Both the position numbers and the translations under genes were made by a program. DNA of 64,000 nucleotides from Phocoena phocoena (taxonomy: Eukaryota > Chordata > Mammalia > Artiodactyla > Phocoenidae): positions 59,888,220 through 59,952,219 of the forward strand of contig NC_089235.1 of NCBI RefSeq assembly GCF_963924675.1, read 5' to 3'. The notes under the pieces are model-generated. The model made no database searches. It saw nothing but the letters and a program-made list of their open reading frames with translations, and had not been told where the DNA came from. This document shows, in pieces, positions 1-12,106 of the stretch. Each line of letters opens with the position of its first letter. Position 1 is the stretch's first letter.

Positions 1-3000
1 GAGCCTTGGTAAATTTCAGAAAATTGAAATCGTATCAAGCATCTTTTCCAACCATAACACTATGAGAGTAGAAATCAATTACAGGAAAAAAAATGTAAAA
101 AGCACAAACACATGGAAGCTAAACAATATGCTACTAAATAACCAATGAATCACTGAAGAAATCAAAGAGGATATTAAAAAATACTTAGAAAAAAATGACA
201 ATGAAAACACAACGACCCAAAACCTATGGGATGCAGCAGAAGTAGTTCTAAGAGGGAAGTTTATAGCAATACAATCCTACCTCAAGAAACAAGAAAAATC
301 TCAAATAAACAACCTAACCTTACATCTAAAGCAACCAGAGAAAGAAAAACAAAATCCAAAGTTAGTAGAAGGAAAGATATGATAAAGATCAGAGCAGAAA
401 TAAATGAAATAGAAATGAAGGAGACGATAGGAAAGATCAATGAAACTGAAAGCTGGTTCTTTGAGAAGATAAACAAAACTGATAAACCTTTAGCCAGACT
501 CATCAAGAAAAAATGGGAGAAGACTCAAATCAATAAAGTTAGAAATGAAAAAGAAGTTACAACTGACACCACAGAAATACCACGGATCATAAGAGACTAC
601 TACAAGCAACTCTATGCCAATAAAATGGACAACCTGGAAAAAATGGACAAATTCTTAGAAAGGTACAACCTTCCCAGACTGAACCAGGAAGAAATAGAAA
701 ATATGAACAGACCAACCACAAGTAATAAAATTGAAACTGTTATTAAAATCTTCCAACAAACAAAAGTCCAGGACCAAATGGCTTCACAGGTGAATTCTAT
801 TAAACATTTAGAGAAGAGCTAACACCTATCCTTCTCAAACTCTTCCAAAACATTGCAGAGGGAGGAACACTCCCAAGCTCATTCTACGAGGCCACCATCA
901 CCCTGATACCAAAACCAGACAAAGATATCACAAAACAGAAAATTACAGGCCAATATCACTGATGAGCATAGATGCAAAGATCCTCAACAAAACACTAGCA
1001 AACAGAATCCAACAACACATTAAAAGGATCGAACACCATGATCAGGTGGGATTTATCGCAGGGATGCAAGTATTCTTCTGTAAATGCAAATCAATCAATG
1101 GGATACACCATATAACAAATTGAAAAGTAAAAACCATATGATCACCTCAATAGATGCAGAAAAGCTTTTGACAAAATTCAACACCATTTACGATAAAAAC
1201 TCACCAGAAAGTGGGCATGGAACCTACCTCAACATAATAAAGGCCATATATGACAAACCCACAGCAAACATCATTCTCAATGGTGGAAAAACTGAAAGCA
1301 TTTCCTCTAAGATCCGGAATACAACAAGGATGTCCACTCTCACCACTATTATCCAACATAGTTTTGGAAGTCCTAGCCACAGCAATCTGAGAAGAAAAAG
1401 AAATAAAAGGAATCCAAATTGGAAAAGAAGAAAACTGTCACTGTTTGCAGATGACATGATGCTATACATAGAAAATCCTAACGATGCCACCAGAAAACTA
1501 CTAGAGCTAATCAATGAATTTGGTAAAGTTATAGGATACAAAATTAATGCACAGAAATCTCTTGCATTCCTAGACACTAACAATGAAGGATCAGAAAGAG
1601 AAATTAAGAAAACAAACACGTTTACCACTGCAACAAAAAGAATAAAAGACCTAAGAATAAACCTACCTAAGGAGGCAAAAGAACTGTACTCAGAAAATGA
1701 TAAGACACTGATGAAAGAAATCAAAAATGACACAAACAGATGGAGAGATCTACCATGTTCTTGGATCAGAAGAATTGATATTGTGAAAATCACTATACTA
1801 CCTAAAGCAATCTGCAGATTCAGTGCAATCCCTATGAAATGACCAATGGCATTTTTCACAGAATTAGAACAAAAAAAATTTACAATTTGTAACACAAAAG
1901 ACACCGAATAGCCAAAGCAATCTTGAGAGAGAAAAACAGAGCTGGAGGAATCAGGCTCACTGACTTCAGACTTTACTACAAAGCTACAATAATCAAGACA
2001 GTATGGTACTAGCACAGAAACAGAAATATAAATCAATGGAACAGGATAGAAAGCCCAGAGATAAACCCACACACCTATGGTCAACTAATCTATGACAAAG
2101 GAGGCAAGAGTACACAATGGAGAAAAGACAGTCTCTCCAATAAGTGGTGCTGGGCAAACTGGACAGCTACATGTAAAAGGATGAAATTAGAACACTCCCT
2201 AACACTATACACAAAAATAAACTCAAAATGGACTAAAGACCTAAATTCAAGACCTAAATGTAAATAAAACTCTTTGAGGAAAACATCAGCAGAACACTCT
2301 TTGACATAATCTGCAGCAAGGTCTTATTTGACCCACCTCCTAGAGTAATGAAAATAAAAGCAAAAATAAACAAATGGGACCTTAACTTAAAAGCTTTTGC
2401 ATAGCAAAGGAAACTACAAACAAGAAGAAAAGACAACCCTCAGAATGGGAGAAAATATTTGCAAATGAAGCAACTGACAAGGAATTAATCTGCAAAACAT
2501 ACAAACAGCTCATGTAGCTCAATATCAAAAAAACAACCCAATCAAAAAATGGGAGTAAGACATAAATAGACATTTCTCCAAAGGAGACATACAGGTGGCC
2601 ACCAACACTTGAAAAGATGCTCAACATCACTAATTATTAGAGAAATGCAAATCAAAACTACAATGAGGTATCACCTCACACCCAACAGAATGGCCATCAT
2701 CAAAAAATCTACAAACAATAAATGCTGAAGAGGGTGTAGAGAAAAGGGAACCCTGCTACACTGTTGGTAGGAATGTAAATTGGTATAGCCACTATGGAGA
2801 ACAGTATGGAGGGTCCTTAATCTAAAAATAGAACTACCATATGACCCAGCAATCCCACTCTTGGGCATATACCGTGAGAAAACCATAATTCAAAAAGATA
2901 CATGTACCCCAATGTTCTTGCAGCACTATTTACAGTAGCCAGGACATGGAAGCAACCTAAATGTCCATCAACAGATGAATGGATAAAGAAGATGTGGTAC

Positions 3001-3479
3001 ATATATACAATGGAATATTACTCAGCCATAAAAAGGAACGAAATTGTGCCATTTGCAGAGACATGGATGGACCTAGAGACTGTCATACAGAATGAAGTCA
3101 GAAAGAGAAAAACAAATATCATATAATATTGCTTATATGTGGAATCTAGAAAAATGGTACAGATGAACTTATTTGCAAAATAGAAATAGAGACACAGATG
3201 TGGAGAAAAAAATGTATGGATACCAAGGTGGGAAGGGGGGTGGGACGAACTGGGAGGTTGGGACTGACATATATACACTATTATGTATAAAATAGATAAC
3301 TAATGAGAACCTACTGTATAGCACAGGGAACTCTACTTAATGCACTGTGGTGACCTAAATGGGAAGGAAATCCAGAAAAGAGGGAGTATATGTATATGTA
3401 TATGTATAACTAATTCATTTTGCTGTACAGCAGAAACTAACACAACATTGTAAAGCAACTATACTCCAATTAAAAAAAA
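1..3479 (+). mobile_element. L1 retrotransposon, 5' cut by window edge
   Basis: This is the 3' two thirds of a LINE-1. The sequence enters ORF2 after the endonuclease domain, runs through the reverse transcriptase and the C-terminal cysteine region, and ends in an L1 3' UTR with a short A-rich tail at about 3470-3479. ORF2 is broken by many stops and indels, so the copy is dead. Landmarks are the FADD polymerase motif at 1444-1455 and the late ORF2 stretch around 2940-3060 that encodes a recognisable TEYYSAIK-like segment. The left target-site duplication is outside the window. It abuts an older L1 scrap on its right. Confidence 0.95.
226..1842 (+). pseudogene. L1 ORF2 (reverse transcriptase) remnant
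   Basis: Two separated open stretches, 226-822 and 1084-1842, carry L1 ORF2 sequence in different frames. The first covers the linker before the reverse transcriptase, with a conserved segment resembling [17 protein letters not shown]. The second holds the polymerase centre [13 protein letters not shown], followed by the thumb-side sequence ending near [15 protein letters not shown]. The intact protein would nick DNA and reverse-transcribe L1 RNA in the nucleus. Here frameshifts and stops between and within the pieces, including the degraded segment at 830-1080, make it non-functional. Confidence 0.92.
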
Positions 3480-3950
3480 AGATAAACAGAATTGATACGA
3501 CTTTAGCCAGGCTCATTAAGAAAAACAGAGGACCAAAATAAACAAAATAAGAAATGAAAGAGGACCAATTAAAACTGAATCCCAGAGATACAAAATATCA
3601 TAAGAAAATACCATGTTCAGCTATATTCCAACAAATTGGACAATCTAAAAGAAATGGATAAATCTCTAGAAATATACAATCTTCCCAGACTGATTCAGGA
3701 AGAAACAGACCATTTAACAGACTGATCACTAGTAATGAAAGTGAATTAGTAATCAAAAAATTCGCATACAAAAGTCCAGGACAGGACAGCTTCACAGGGG
3801 AATTCTACCAAACACATAAATAAGAGTTAATACCTATCCTTCTCAAATTATCGCACAAAGTTGAAGAGGAGGGAACATTCCAAAATTCTTTCTATGAGGC
3901 CACCATTACCCTGATACCAAAACCAAACAAAGACACCACAGAAAAAGAAA
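3480..3950 (+). mobile_element. older L1 ORF2 fragment
   Basis: About 470 bp match the L1 ORF2 region just before and within the early reverse transcriptase: the [12 protein letters not shown] segment at about 3490-3520 and the SPGQDSF-like segment near 3772-3800. It is more diverged than the L1 on its left and covers ORF2 positions already seen there at about 470-930. It is therefore a separate and probably older copy, possibly the host into which the left L1 inserted. Confidence 0.8.
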
Positions 3951-4149
3951 ATGACAAGCATGACATTTCACAATGTTTACACATTTCTTACTCTGTTTAT
4001 TTCTTCCTAAATTACTTCAAATGCATATATCCCTACTAGTGTAAACTCAATTCCCCTAAATAGTGTAGAAGAGGAAAACAAAGGTCATAGTCTATAAAAA
4101 TGAATAAAGGTACATATTATTGAAGTATTTTTCAGCAAATATTCACTCT

Positions 4150-4620
4150 CCCTCTCCCTTGGGGTGGAGTATATTTTCCTGGTCCACTGATACAAGGCCA
4201 TGCTATGTGCTTTGTCCAAAGGAATATAAGCAAAAGTGATGATGTACCTATTCCAAGCTGAGGCTTTAAAAAACATAGCAAGTTTCTTGCAGCCTTGGTG
4301 TGTTGCTTGCTGCATTTTGCCATGGGAAGAGCATACCCAGGTAGCTGCTGCCCCATGATCCTGGATCCTGTAAGGAAAGGTGCAAGGAACTGACATGAAT
4401 CTGACCTTTAACCTGAAGTGGAGTTGGGCTCAGTGGACCTGCAGTCCTGTAAGCAAAAAACTGATTTACATATTCACGAGTAAGAAAATATTTATGAGTA
4501 TTTGCTGTGTTTGCTGTTACAAACCATTGATATTTGGCGATTTCATTTTATGCAGTGTTATTGCAACAACTGTTGACGAACACTACAGGTGTGTCATATT
4601 TGAAGTTCTCACGCATCTTT
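4150..4620 (+). repeat. MLT1-like LTR (ancient MaLR)
   Basis: A diverged solo LTR of the mammalian MaLR type. The order of elements fits MLT1: a segment on ordinary use of short-distance 'tttgtccaaaggaatataag' type, the 'aaaagtgatgatgt' segment, the 'ccatgggaagagcat' segment, and a 3' end with the 'ttgctgttacaaacc' motif preceding a poly-T/poly-C tract. There is no internal coding region. Family assigned from memory; subfamily not resolved. Confidence 0.55.
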
Positions 4621-4624
4621 GATG

Positions 4625-5600
4625 GCCAGCCCCTCAGTGCTCTCAGAGATCCTCAGCCTCACCAAATCTTTCCTACTTGAGCGGTGGAGTATGGCTGGGA
4701 ATAGAAGCTTTGCTTATTTTGATCCATGAGTTCAGGACCCTCAGAGGATTCAAGACTGGTGGGAAGTCACAGCGTGGTCCAAGATGCAGGTGCTCACGCT
4801 AACGTGTAAGTGGACACATCATTAACTTCAACAGCAATAAATTAAAGTGATTTTTCACTTCATTATCATATCCTGAATGAAATAAAATTAACTTTCTAAT
4901 AATGAACCACAAATTTCTAATATGTTTATCTTTACCAAATGCTTCTCAGCTCTGCTAAGTTGAAAGCTTCAAATCCATCAACCAATACATTGCTCCTCGG
5001 GTTCCACTTCAGGGACCAATTAAAAGTATCAACATGTTTTCTTCCATTACACCTGGAGTTTTACCTCCAGCTGTTGGCATCTGGGCTTCTAAAACTATGA
5101 AGCAAGATCATCCAGGAGAAGGCACTTGAGACAGTTGGAGGAAAACAGATTCTGTTGAAAGCTCGTTTATGCAAGCTTAGTGGTTCCTCCCCCCCCCCAC
5201 TTTGTTCCGAGGGCACATGCGTCACTGAACATGTGGTAAATAAATAATACACCAGCACTGCAGCAGGAAAGGTGTTGCTCCTGAGCCTGGAGGGAAAGCT
5301 CCTGGCAGATAATCCAAGGGCTGGTAAAATTTATCACTTACATAGGCAGACCTCCTCTTGAGGGTCTCCTTTTACGTCTCCAGTTCTGTAAAACTTTCCA
5401 CTCAAGACTTGGGCAAATGTTTTCCAGATGGTATCAATCATGGTGTTACCTACTAATAGGGATCAAGGAAAAGTAATTGAATTAATTAGCAGGTCCAAAA
5501 GGAAAGGAAGCAGGATTGTGCACGAAAGAAGAAAAAGAAGGAAGCTCAGAGCTATCTAATCAAGAGTCAAGGTTATTCAGGAAAAAGGGACTTGACTGAA
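4625..5600. other. sequence without recognised gene or repeat
   Basis: About 975 bp of mixed composition. It holds a run of ten C at about 5190-5199 and short open frames only. No repeat family, splice-site pair or RNA gene was recognised. Confidence 0.5.
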
Positions 5601-5619
5601 TGTCGAGAAACCTGAGACC

Positions 5620-5880
5620 TGGCCATCATCGTGCTTCCTCCAAATCACAAGATTTGCATTCTAACAGACACAGGTTGAAATCTCAGTTCAGTCTCAAATT
5701 AACTGTATACAGTAGGCAAGTCACTTGACCTCTCTGAGCCTCAGTTTCCTTACACGCTGACAAAAAAGGTAAAACAATGCAAACTGTACACATAATACTG
5801 TTACAGATTTAGGTGCACAGATGTAAAACACCCAGCAAAGTGTCTGGCTACTAGTAGGCACTCAAAAAAAATGTCCACGC
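5620..5880 (+). repeat. MIR SINE
   Basis: The core of a mammalian-wide interspersed repeat is readable: a 'gtaggcaagtcacttgacctctctgagcctcagtttcctt' block at about 5712-5751 split by point changes, followed by a 3' part with 'agtgtctggctactagtaggcactca'-like sequence. It is old and diverged. Confidence 0.85.
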
Positions 5881-5889
5881 CCATCTTTG

Positions 5890-6325
5890 GTCAGTGGAAT
5901 AACTGGCTCCAATTCTTCACCCTGCCTGAATCCATACCACTGTCATGACTGCATCTTGGGCAAGTGCACTTTCCCACCCCTTGCTTTGGGCTTGACCACA
6001 TGACTTGCCTTGACCAATAAACGTGGACCGAAGTGACAGTGACTTCGGAGACTAAGCCTTAAGAAGCCTTACACGTTTCTACTTGCCCTCTGCACCTCCA
6101 CCTTCCCCACAGAACAACACACTGGCTGTCCCACTGGTCTAAGAAGGAGATGAAAGAGACCTCGAGCAGGGCTGTCCCAGCCCATCTGCAGAGCCACCGA
6201 GCCAAGCTCAATCCAGAGCGTTCAAACTCCATCCAACATGAAGACATCTGAGTGAGGATAATGACTGCTTGAAGCCACTGAGTTTTGAGGTCAATTAGTT
6301 TAGGCTGCAATATCTCACAGACGTA
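5890..6325 (+). repeat. MLT1-like LTR (ancient MaLR), near full length
   Basis: About 435 bp with the MLT1 order: a 'cttgaccaataaacgtgg' segment, a 'gaagtgacagtgac' segment, a CT-rich stretch, a central 'gagcagggctgtccc' block, and a 3' end 'agccactgagttttgagg' followed by 'ggctgcaatatctcaca'. It is a solo LTR with no coding content. Short open frames here (for example 6059-6310 minus) are incidental. Confidence 0.75.
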
Positions 6326-6329
6326 TCAT

Positions 6330-8640
6330 CTCAAATTCCCTCTCTGAGTTATAATTGCATCTCTGCCCGGGACTTATCGAATGACTATCTTTTGCAATGC
6401 TAATATTACAGATTAGGCTTGGAAAATAGTAATCATAAATGTATCACAGAAACTTCTGCTGCATAATGGCTTTGAAGTCTCAATTTCCAAACTCGGATGT
6501 ACAAGAAAAGTAGCTCTGTGACGTTGAGACCTATTTCATAACACTTTTATTCCAAATCCCCTATTCTGCTGGGTAGCAGAAACATCTCTAGATCGATGCT
6601 GGGTTTCTTCTCCCTCCAGGGCTGTATTTAAGTCTTGGACGTTTTCCACAGAGCATGAGGAGGAGTGAGGGACTGGGAGGGACGGTCTAGACCTCATAGT
6701 TCCTGGTTGTCAATCTCTGCAGGTCTCTGCTGAAATGTCTTGGTCGATGTCAGCAAGAAACCACGGTCTGATTCCGTCTTAGCTAACCTCCTTTTGGAAG
6801 CCTACGATTACTCTCAACTGAAGGAGCCTTGGAGCTGCTCACAGACGTGCAAGGATTGTTCTAAAGCCTGTGCAGATCACTGGGGTGAAGGGGAACACAC
6901 TGCATTGTGTGTGTACAATTGTGTGTGTGTACAATTGTGTGTGATACACTTGAAGTGCGTCTAGAAGCGCCAGATGGACATTTCCACTCCAGGCTTTTAT
7001 TGTCTCTCCAGGTTCTCACAGAAAAGGGAGTATGGGTCCCTCTGCATGCAGATTCTCTAGGACTTCTTCTGAGACCTCTGCCTGGACTGAGCATGGAGTA
7101 TGGCAGGGTCCAATGTCCTGTTTCTCAGGAGCCCGAATAGCTCCTCAAAACGTTTTCTTTCTAACCCTTCATTTCTTTGACTCTGGGGGACTTTTTCTAT
7201 CAGACCCGAAGAGCTTTGCTGTTTTCCTTTCCATCATCTAAGAGACCTAGACTTTTGAAACTCAGAAGCCTTGACAAAATTTCCTTTTCTCTCTTTTGCT
7301 GGATAATCACTACCTTGAAACACTGAGTATGCAAAGTCCTTACTGTGGCTTAAGTTAGTTAAAAAGTCAAAGGGCAACAGGCAATTCCAAGAAAAACAAC
7401 CACAAACCTACCTCAGTTGATATTTCAAAACTATTTTCCTTCACAGCTGTATGTACTTGTTTCGTGGAATGCAAGAAACAATACTGTTAAGTATTAATTT
7501 GTGTATTCATCATGATGGGTTCTTCACATATTCTACCATTCTGTGCACATGAACTCAAGGAGACGTTGGGTAAGTGAGTTGATAAACTATATCAACTCTT
7601 GGTTCTGGTTATGTTTTGGGTTTTTTGGTTTGTTTTGGATTCTTTTCTTTTTGGATGTTCATTCTCTGGCCCAGCTGTTCTTAGGCCTAGATTAACCAGA
7701 GACGTTGCCAGCTGTGATTTGCAAATGTGTTCCAGTTCCACAATGCCAGAAAAATTCAATTATGCACCCTAAGGTCACCTCTATAAAGCATGACCATAGT
7801 GACATTTTACAGTGAATAGTGACCATCAGGATACTTAGCCAGGAGCAGATTGTATCTGCTTATGTTATAGTGGCCAGAATAACCAGGTGTGAAACCAGTA
7901 TTTTATTTATATTTACAGCCAAATCGAAGTAGGCAATGATCCAAGCAAAGGGTTGGCATTCAGCCCAATTCAAGCTGAGCAAGGGTGATTTCATGCTGCA
8001 AAGTGTGAAAAAAAGTGCAAGCCATTATAGCATGTATTGAGAGTGCAAATAGAATAGAACCTCCCAGAGAGGGCAGATATCGAAGTGAACAAGCTGGCTT
8101 CTGAGTACGTACTTCAACTTGCAAATGGGCAGCAGGGATAAGATACGATTGTCACATATGCAGCACCACCCTATGGGACATTCTCTAGAGAGCTACTTTC
8201 AGGCTATCATGTTCCTCAAACTATTGGTATCCGTGAAGTACTTAAGGAATTTTATATTTGTCCATTATTGAGTATGAGGGAGAGGATTTACTTTGTTACC
8301 TTAAAAAACTAAATAGATAAAATATACGAAATAACCCGTTTTCAAACACTGGACAACAGGCAGTGCAGGAGAGTGATTGATGAAAAAAGAGAAACAAAAG
8401 AGAGGATCCTTAGGATTTCCCATCTTAGTGTCTGGAGAAAGTTTTCAGGTTGGGAATCCAAAGAGTGCCCAGAAGTCTCCTTGAGGTGACAGGTCAGATT
8501 TGAAAATGTGGGCAGCTCGAGGTGGCTCAAATTTATAGGGACAACAGCCATCAAGTAGGGTACTCCAAAGAGTATCACCTCCATACTGAAGAACAATTAG
8601 TCCTCGACTAAAGGTTGATCTGATGTCACCTTAAATATGA
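6330..8640. other. 2.3 kb without recognised gene or repeat
   Basis: Mostly single-copy-looking sequence. It contains a short (GT)n-like block at about 6905-6950 interrupted twice by 'acaatt', and several open frames under 85 codons. None shows a family motif or a convincing splice-site pair. Nothing else was recognised. Confidence 0.5.
6905..6950. repeat. GT-rich microsatellite
   Basis: Two and a half copies of a 'tgtgtgtgtacaat' unit, a GT repeat with regular interruptions. Confidence 0.8.
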
Positions 8641-9797
8641 AACTTGACAGGAACAATCTGTTCCCAAGTAACTTACCTGTGCCCCAGAACAAAAAAAAAA
8701 AATCCAGAATATTTAAATGTTACAACCAACAAGGTAAAATTTACAATATTTGGAATCCAATAAAAAATTACCAGGCAGGCAAAGAAGCAGGAAAATATGA
8801 CCCATCATGAGGCAGAAAAATTCATCAATAAAAATGGACTCGTGAAACAGATGCTAAAAATAGCAGACAACGTTAAAGCATCTATTATAGCGATACTGCA
8901 GATATTCATAAAGGTAAAATACAGCATGAGAATGTTGAACAGAAACGTGGAAGGTATTTAAAAGAACCCAATGTAAACTTTTCACGATGAAAAGTAAAAT
9001 GTCTGTAATGAAGAAGAGGGTCAATGGTAGATACACAAAGCAGGAAAAAGTTCATGAATACATAGCAATTGAAACTATCTAAAATGAAAGGACAAAAACT
9101 GACTGAAAGAAATAATAAACCACTGTGGGAGCTGTGGGACCCCTTCAAGATGCTGAATATATATGTAATTGAAATCCCTGAAGTGGGAGTGTTAGAAAAA
9201 AAAATCAATATTTGAAGAAATAATGGCCAAATTTTTTCCAACTTTGATGAAAACTATAAGCCTACAGATATAAGAATCTCCACGAACTCCAAGCACAATA
9301 AAACGACTCCAAGGCACATCAAAAGAAAATAATTAAAATCAGTGATTAAGAGAAAACCTTAAAAACGAAGAGATTAGACATGTTCACAATAGAAAAACAG
9401 AACGAAAACAAAAATAAAGAAAAAACGACTGCAGACTCCTCATTGGAAAGAATGCAAGCCTGACAATAGTGGAGCAACATCTTAAAAGACCTGAAAAAAC
9501 TTTGCAACTTGGAGCTCTATTCCTAGTGAAAAATACCTTTCAAAACTTAAGGTGAAATAAAAACTCTATGAGATAACATGAAAGCTGAAAGAATTCATTA
9601 TCAGTAGATCTCAGATACAAGAAATGTTAAAGGGAGACCTTGGGAGAGAAGAAAATGATACCAGATGGAAATGTGGATTTACATAAAGATGAGGGAAACC
9701 AGAATACTATATAAATACACTGGGTAAATATAAAACATGATTTTTAATTGTATAAAGCTCTCTAAAAGACAGTTTATTGTTTTAATACAAGATAATA

Positions 9798-10047
9798 CAG
9801 TTGCCCCTTGAACAATCTGGGGGCTAGGGGTGCTGACCCTCCGCAGAATCAAAAATCTGAGAATAACTTATAATCAGCCCTCCATATCCATGGTTCCTCA
9901 GTATTCACACTTCTTCCTATCCATGGTTTCATGTCCATGGATTCAACCAAGAGTGGATTGTGTAGTACTGAAGTACTTACTATCGAAAAAAATCTGTGTA
10001 TAAGTGGATCTGTGCAATTCAAACTTGTGTCATTCAAGGGTCAACTG
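9798..10047. mobile_element. pogo/Tigger-like non-autonomous DNA transposon, 250 bp
   Basis: The element has matching inverted ends. The left end reads 'cagttgccccttgaa' and the right end, reverse-complemented, reads 'cagttgacccttgaa'. It is flanked by TA on both sides (9796-9797 and 10048-10049), the expected target duplication for Tc1/mariner-pogo elements. No transposase is encoded. The family resembles the Tigger-derived MER elements of mammals; I do not assign the exact name. Confidence 0.85.
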
Positions 10048-10615
10048 TAATGCATTGTGAGATATGTAACATATGTAGAAGTGACATGCGTATCAACAAC
10101 AGCACAAAGGTCTCGAGACAGGAAACAGAAACAAACCCGCTGTGAGTTTCTTATACAGGGAGTGGCATCATGTTATTTGAACATAGACTGTGGTAAGGTA
10201 AAGTTGCATCTAATAAACCCTAAAGCATCCATTATAAAAACAAAGCAGAGTTTACCTAGTAACAAAGGAGATAAAGTGAGATCATTAAAAAAACACTGGC
10301 TTATTCCAAAAGAAGGTAAAAAGAGGAAAAGGGGACCAAAAAACAGATGAGAAAAATAGAAAACAAATAGCAGAATGTTATATTTAAATTAACCATATCA
10401 ATAATCACATGAAGTGTGAATCATCTAAACCTTCCAATTAAAAGGTAGAGATTATCAGTTTGGATAGAAACTCAGCACCCAGCAATATGCTGCCTACAAG
10501 TAATATTCTTTAATATAATGACACAAATAAGTTGAAAGTAAAAAGATATACTAAAGTAAGTTTGGTTCAACATTTGAAAATTTTATCAAGTTATTCCCCA
10601 TATTAAGAAGCTAGA

Positions 10616-11060
10616 GTTTGTCATACAGAGTGAAGTAAGTCAGAAAGAGAAAAACAAATACCGTATGCTAACACATATATATGGAATCTAAAAAAAAAAA
10701 AAAGGTTATGAAGAACCTAGTGGCGGGACAGGAATAAAGACGCAGACGTAGAGAATGGACCTGAGGACACGGGGAGGGGGAAGGGTAAACTGGGACGAAG
10801 TGAGAGAGTGGCATGGACTTATATATACACTACCAAATGTAAAATAGATAGCTAGTGGGAAGCAGCTGCATAGCACAGGGAGATCAGCTCAGTGCTTTGT
10901 GACCACCTAGAGGGGTGGGATAGGGAGGGTGGGAAGGAGATGCAAGAGGGAGGAGATATGGGGATGTATGTATACGTATAGCTGATTCACTTTGTTATAA
11001 AGCAGAAACTAACACACCATTGTAAAGCGATAATACTCCAATACAGATGTTAAAAAAAAA
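10616..11060 (+). mobile_element. 5'-truncated young L1 3' end
   Basis: About 445 bp of the cetartiodactyl L1 3' end. It starts in the last codons of ORF2 (FVIQSEVSQKEKNKYRML-like) and includes the 3' UTR ending in a short poly-A. It is flanked by 'aagctaga' at 10608-10615 and 11061-11068, a probable target-site duplication. It closely matches the L1 tails at 29560-30029 and 51060-51533, so it is fairly young. The host is the old L1 on both sides. Confidence 0.92.
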
Positions 11061-11887
11061 AAGCTAGAAAACTGATAAAATAATTTCAGTGTAAAAAAAG
11101 CATTTGACAAATTCTAACATTCATTCATGATAAGAAATCTCAGCGAAGTAGGAACTGAAAGAAATTTCCTCATCCTGAAAAAGGATGCCTACAAAAGACC
11201 CGCAGTAACATCATATGAAATGGTGAAAGAATACACGCTAGAACAGAGATCAAGAACAAGGTAGGATATCTGTTCTCACCATTTCTGTTTAACACTGTAC
11301 TAGGCATCTTAGACAGTTCAATAAGGCAAGCAAAAGATCTGAAAGTAAAAACTGTCTTTACTCATAGATGACATGATCATCTATGTGGAAAATCCTAAGG
11401 ATTTCACCAAAAAACTATTAGTACTAATAAATGAGCTTAGCAAGATTTTAGAATGGAAGGTCGATACACAAAAATCAATCGTATTTCTGTATACTAGAAA
11501 GAATCATAAAGTGAAATTAAACATGTCAACAGATTATATGAAATACTTGGAATAAATCTGACAAAAGATGTGTGTGACCTATATACTGAATACTACAAAA
11601 CGTTGGAAAGGGGAATTAAAGAAGGCCTAAATAAATGAAGAGTTATGTCATAGTCGTGGATTAGAAAACTCGATATTATTAAAATGTCAATTCTCCCCAA
11701 ATTGATTTATAGATTCAATGCAATCTCAATCAAAATTATAGCAGGCTTTTGTATGTGTGGACTAGCAAGCTGTTTCTAAAACTTATGTGGAAGTGCAAAA
11801 GGACCCCGATTAGTCAAGACAAAATAGAGTCCAGAAATAGACCCACTTTACATTTGGTTAACTGAATTTCAAAAGAGGTGCTAAATT

Positions 11888-12106
11888 GGGCTTCCTTGGT
11901 GGTGCAGTGGTTGAGAGTCCGCCTGCCGATGCAGGGGACACGGGTTCGTGCCCGGTCTGGGAAGATCCCACATGCTGCGGAGCGGCTGGGCCCGTGAGCC
12001 ATGGCCGCTGAGCCTTCGCGTCCAGAGCCTGTGCTCTGCAAAGGGAGAGGCCACAACAGTGAGAGGCTCGCGTACCGCAAATAAAAAAATAAAAAAAAAA
12101 AAAAAA
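11888..12106 (+). mobile_element. CHR-type tRNA-derived SINE, long form
   Basis: A tRNA-Glu-related head carries the A-box region 'ttggtggtgcagtgg' and the B-box region 'gggttcgtgcccgg'. It is followed by the GC-rich body and an A-rich tail. A 17-bp target-site duplication flanks it with one mismatch: 'aaaagaggtgctaaatt' at 11871-11887 and 'aaaagaggtgctgaatt' at 12107-12123. It lies inside the old L1 in the same orientation. No coding potential; open frames on either strand are incidental. Confidence 0.95.

Noticed and set aside
1224..2084. 286-codon minus-strand frame
   Set aside because: It is antisense to L1 ORF2; long antisense frames arise there because of the A-rich composition.
11888..12106. 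tRNA gene suggested by A and B box sequence
   Set aside because: The tRNA-like head belongs to a SINE with body, A tail and target duplication. It does not fold as a complete tRNA.
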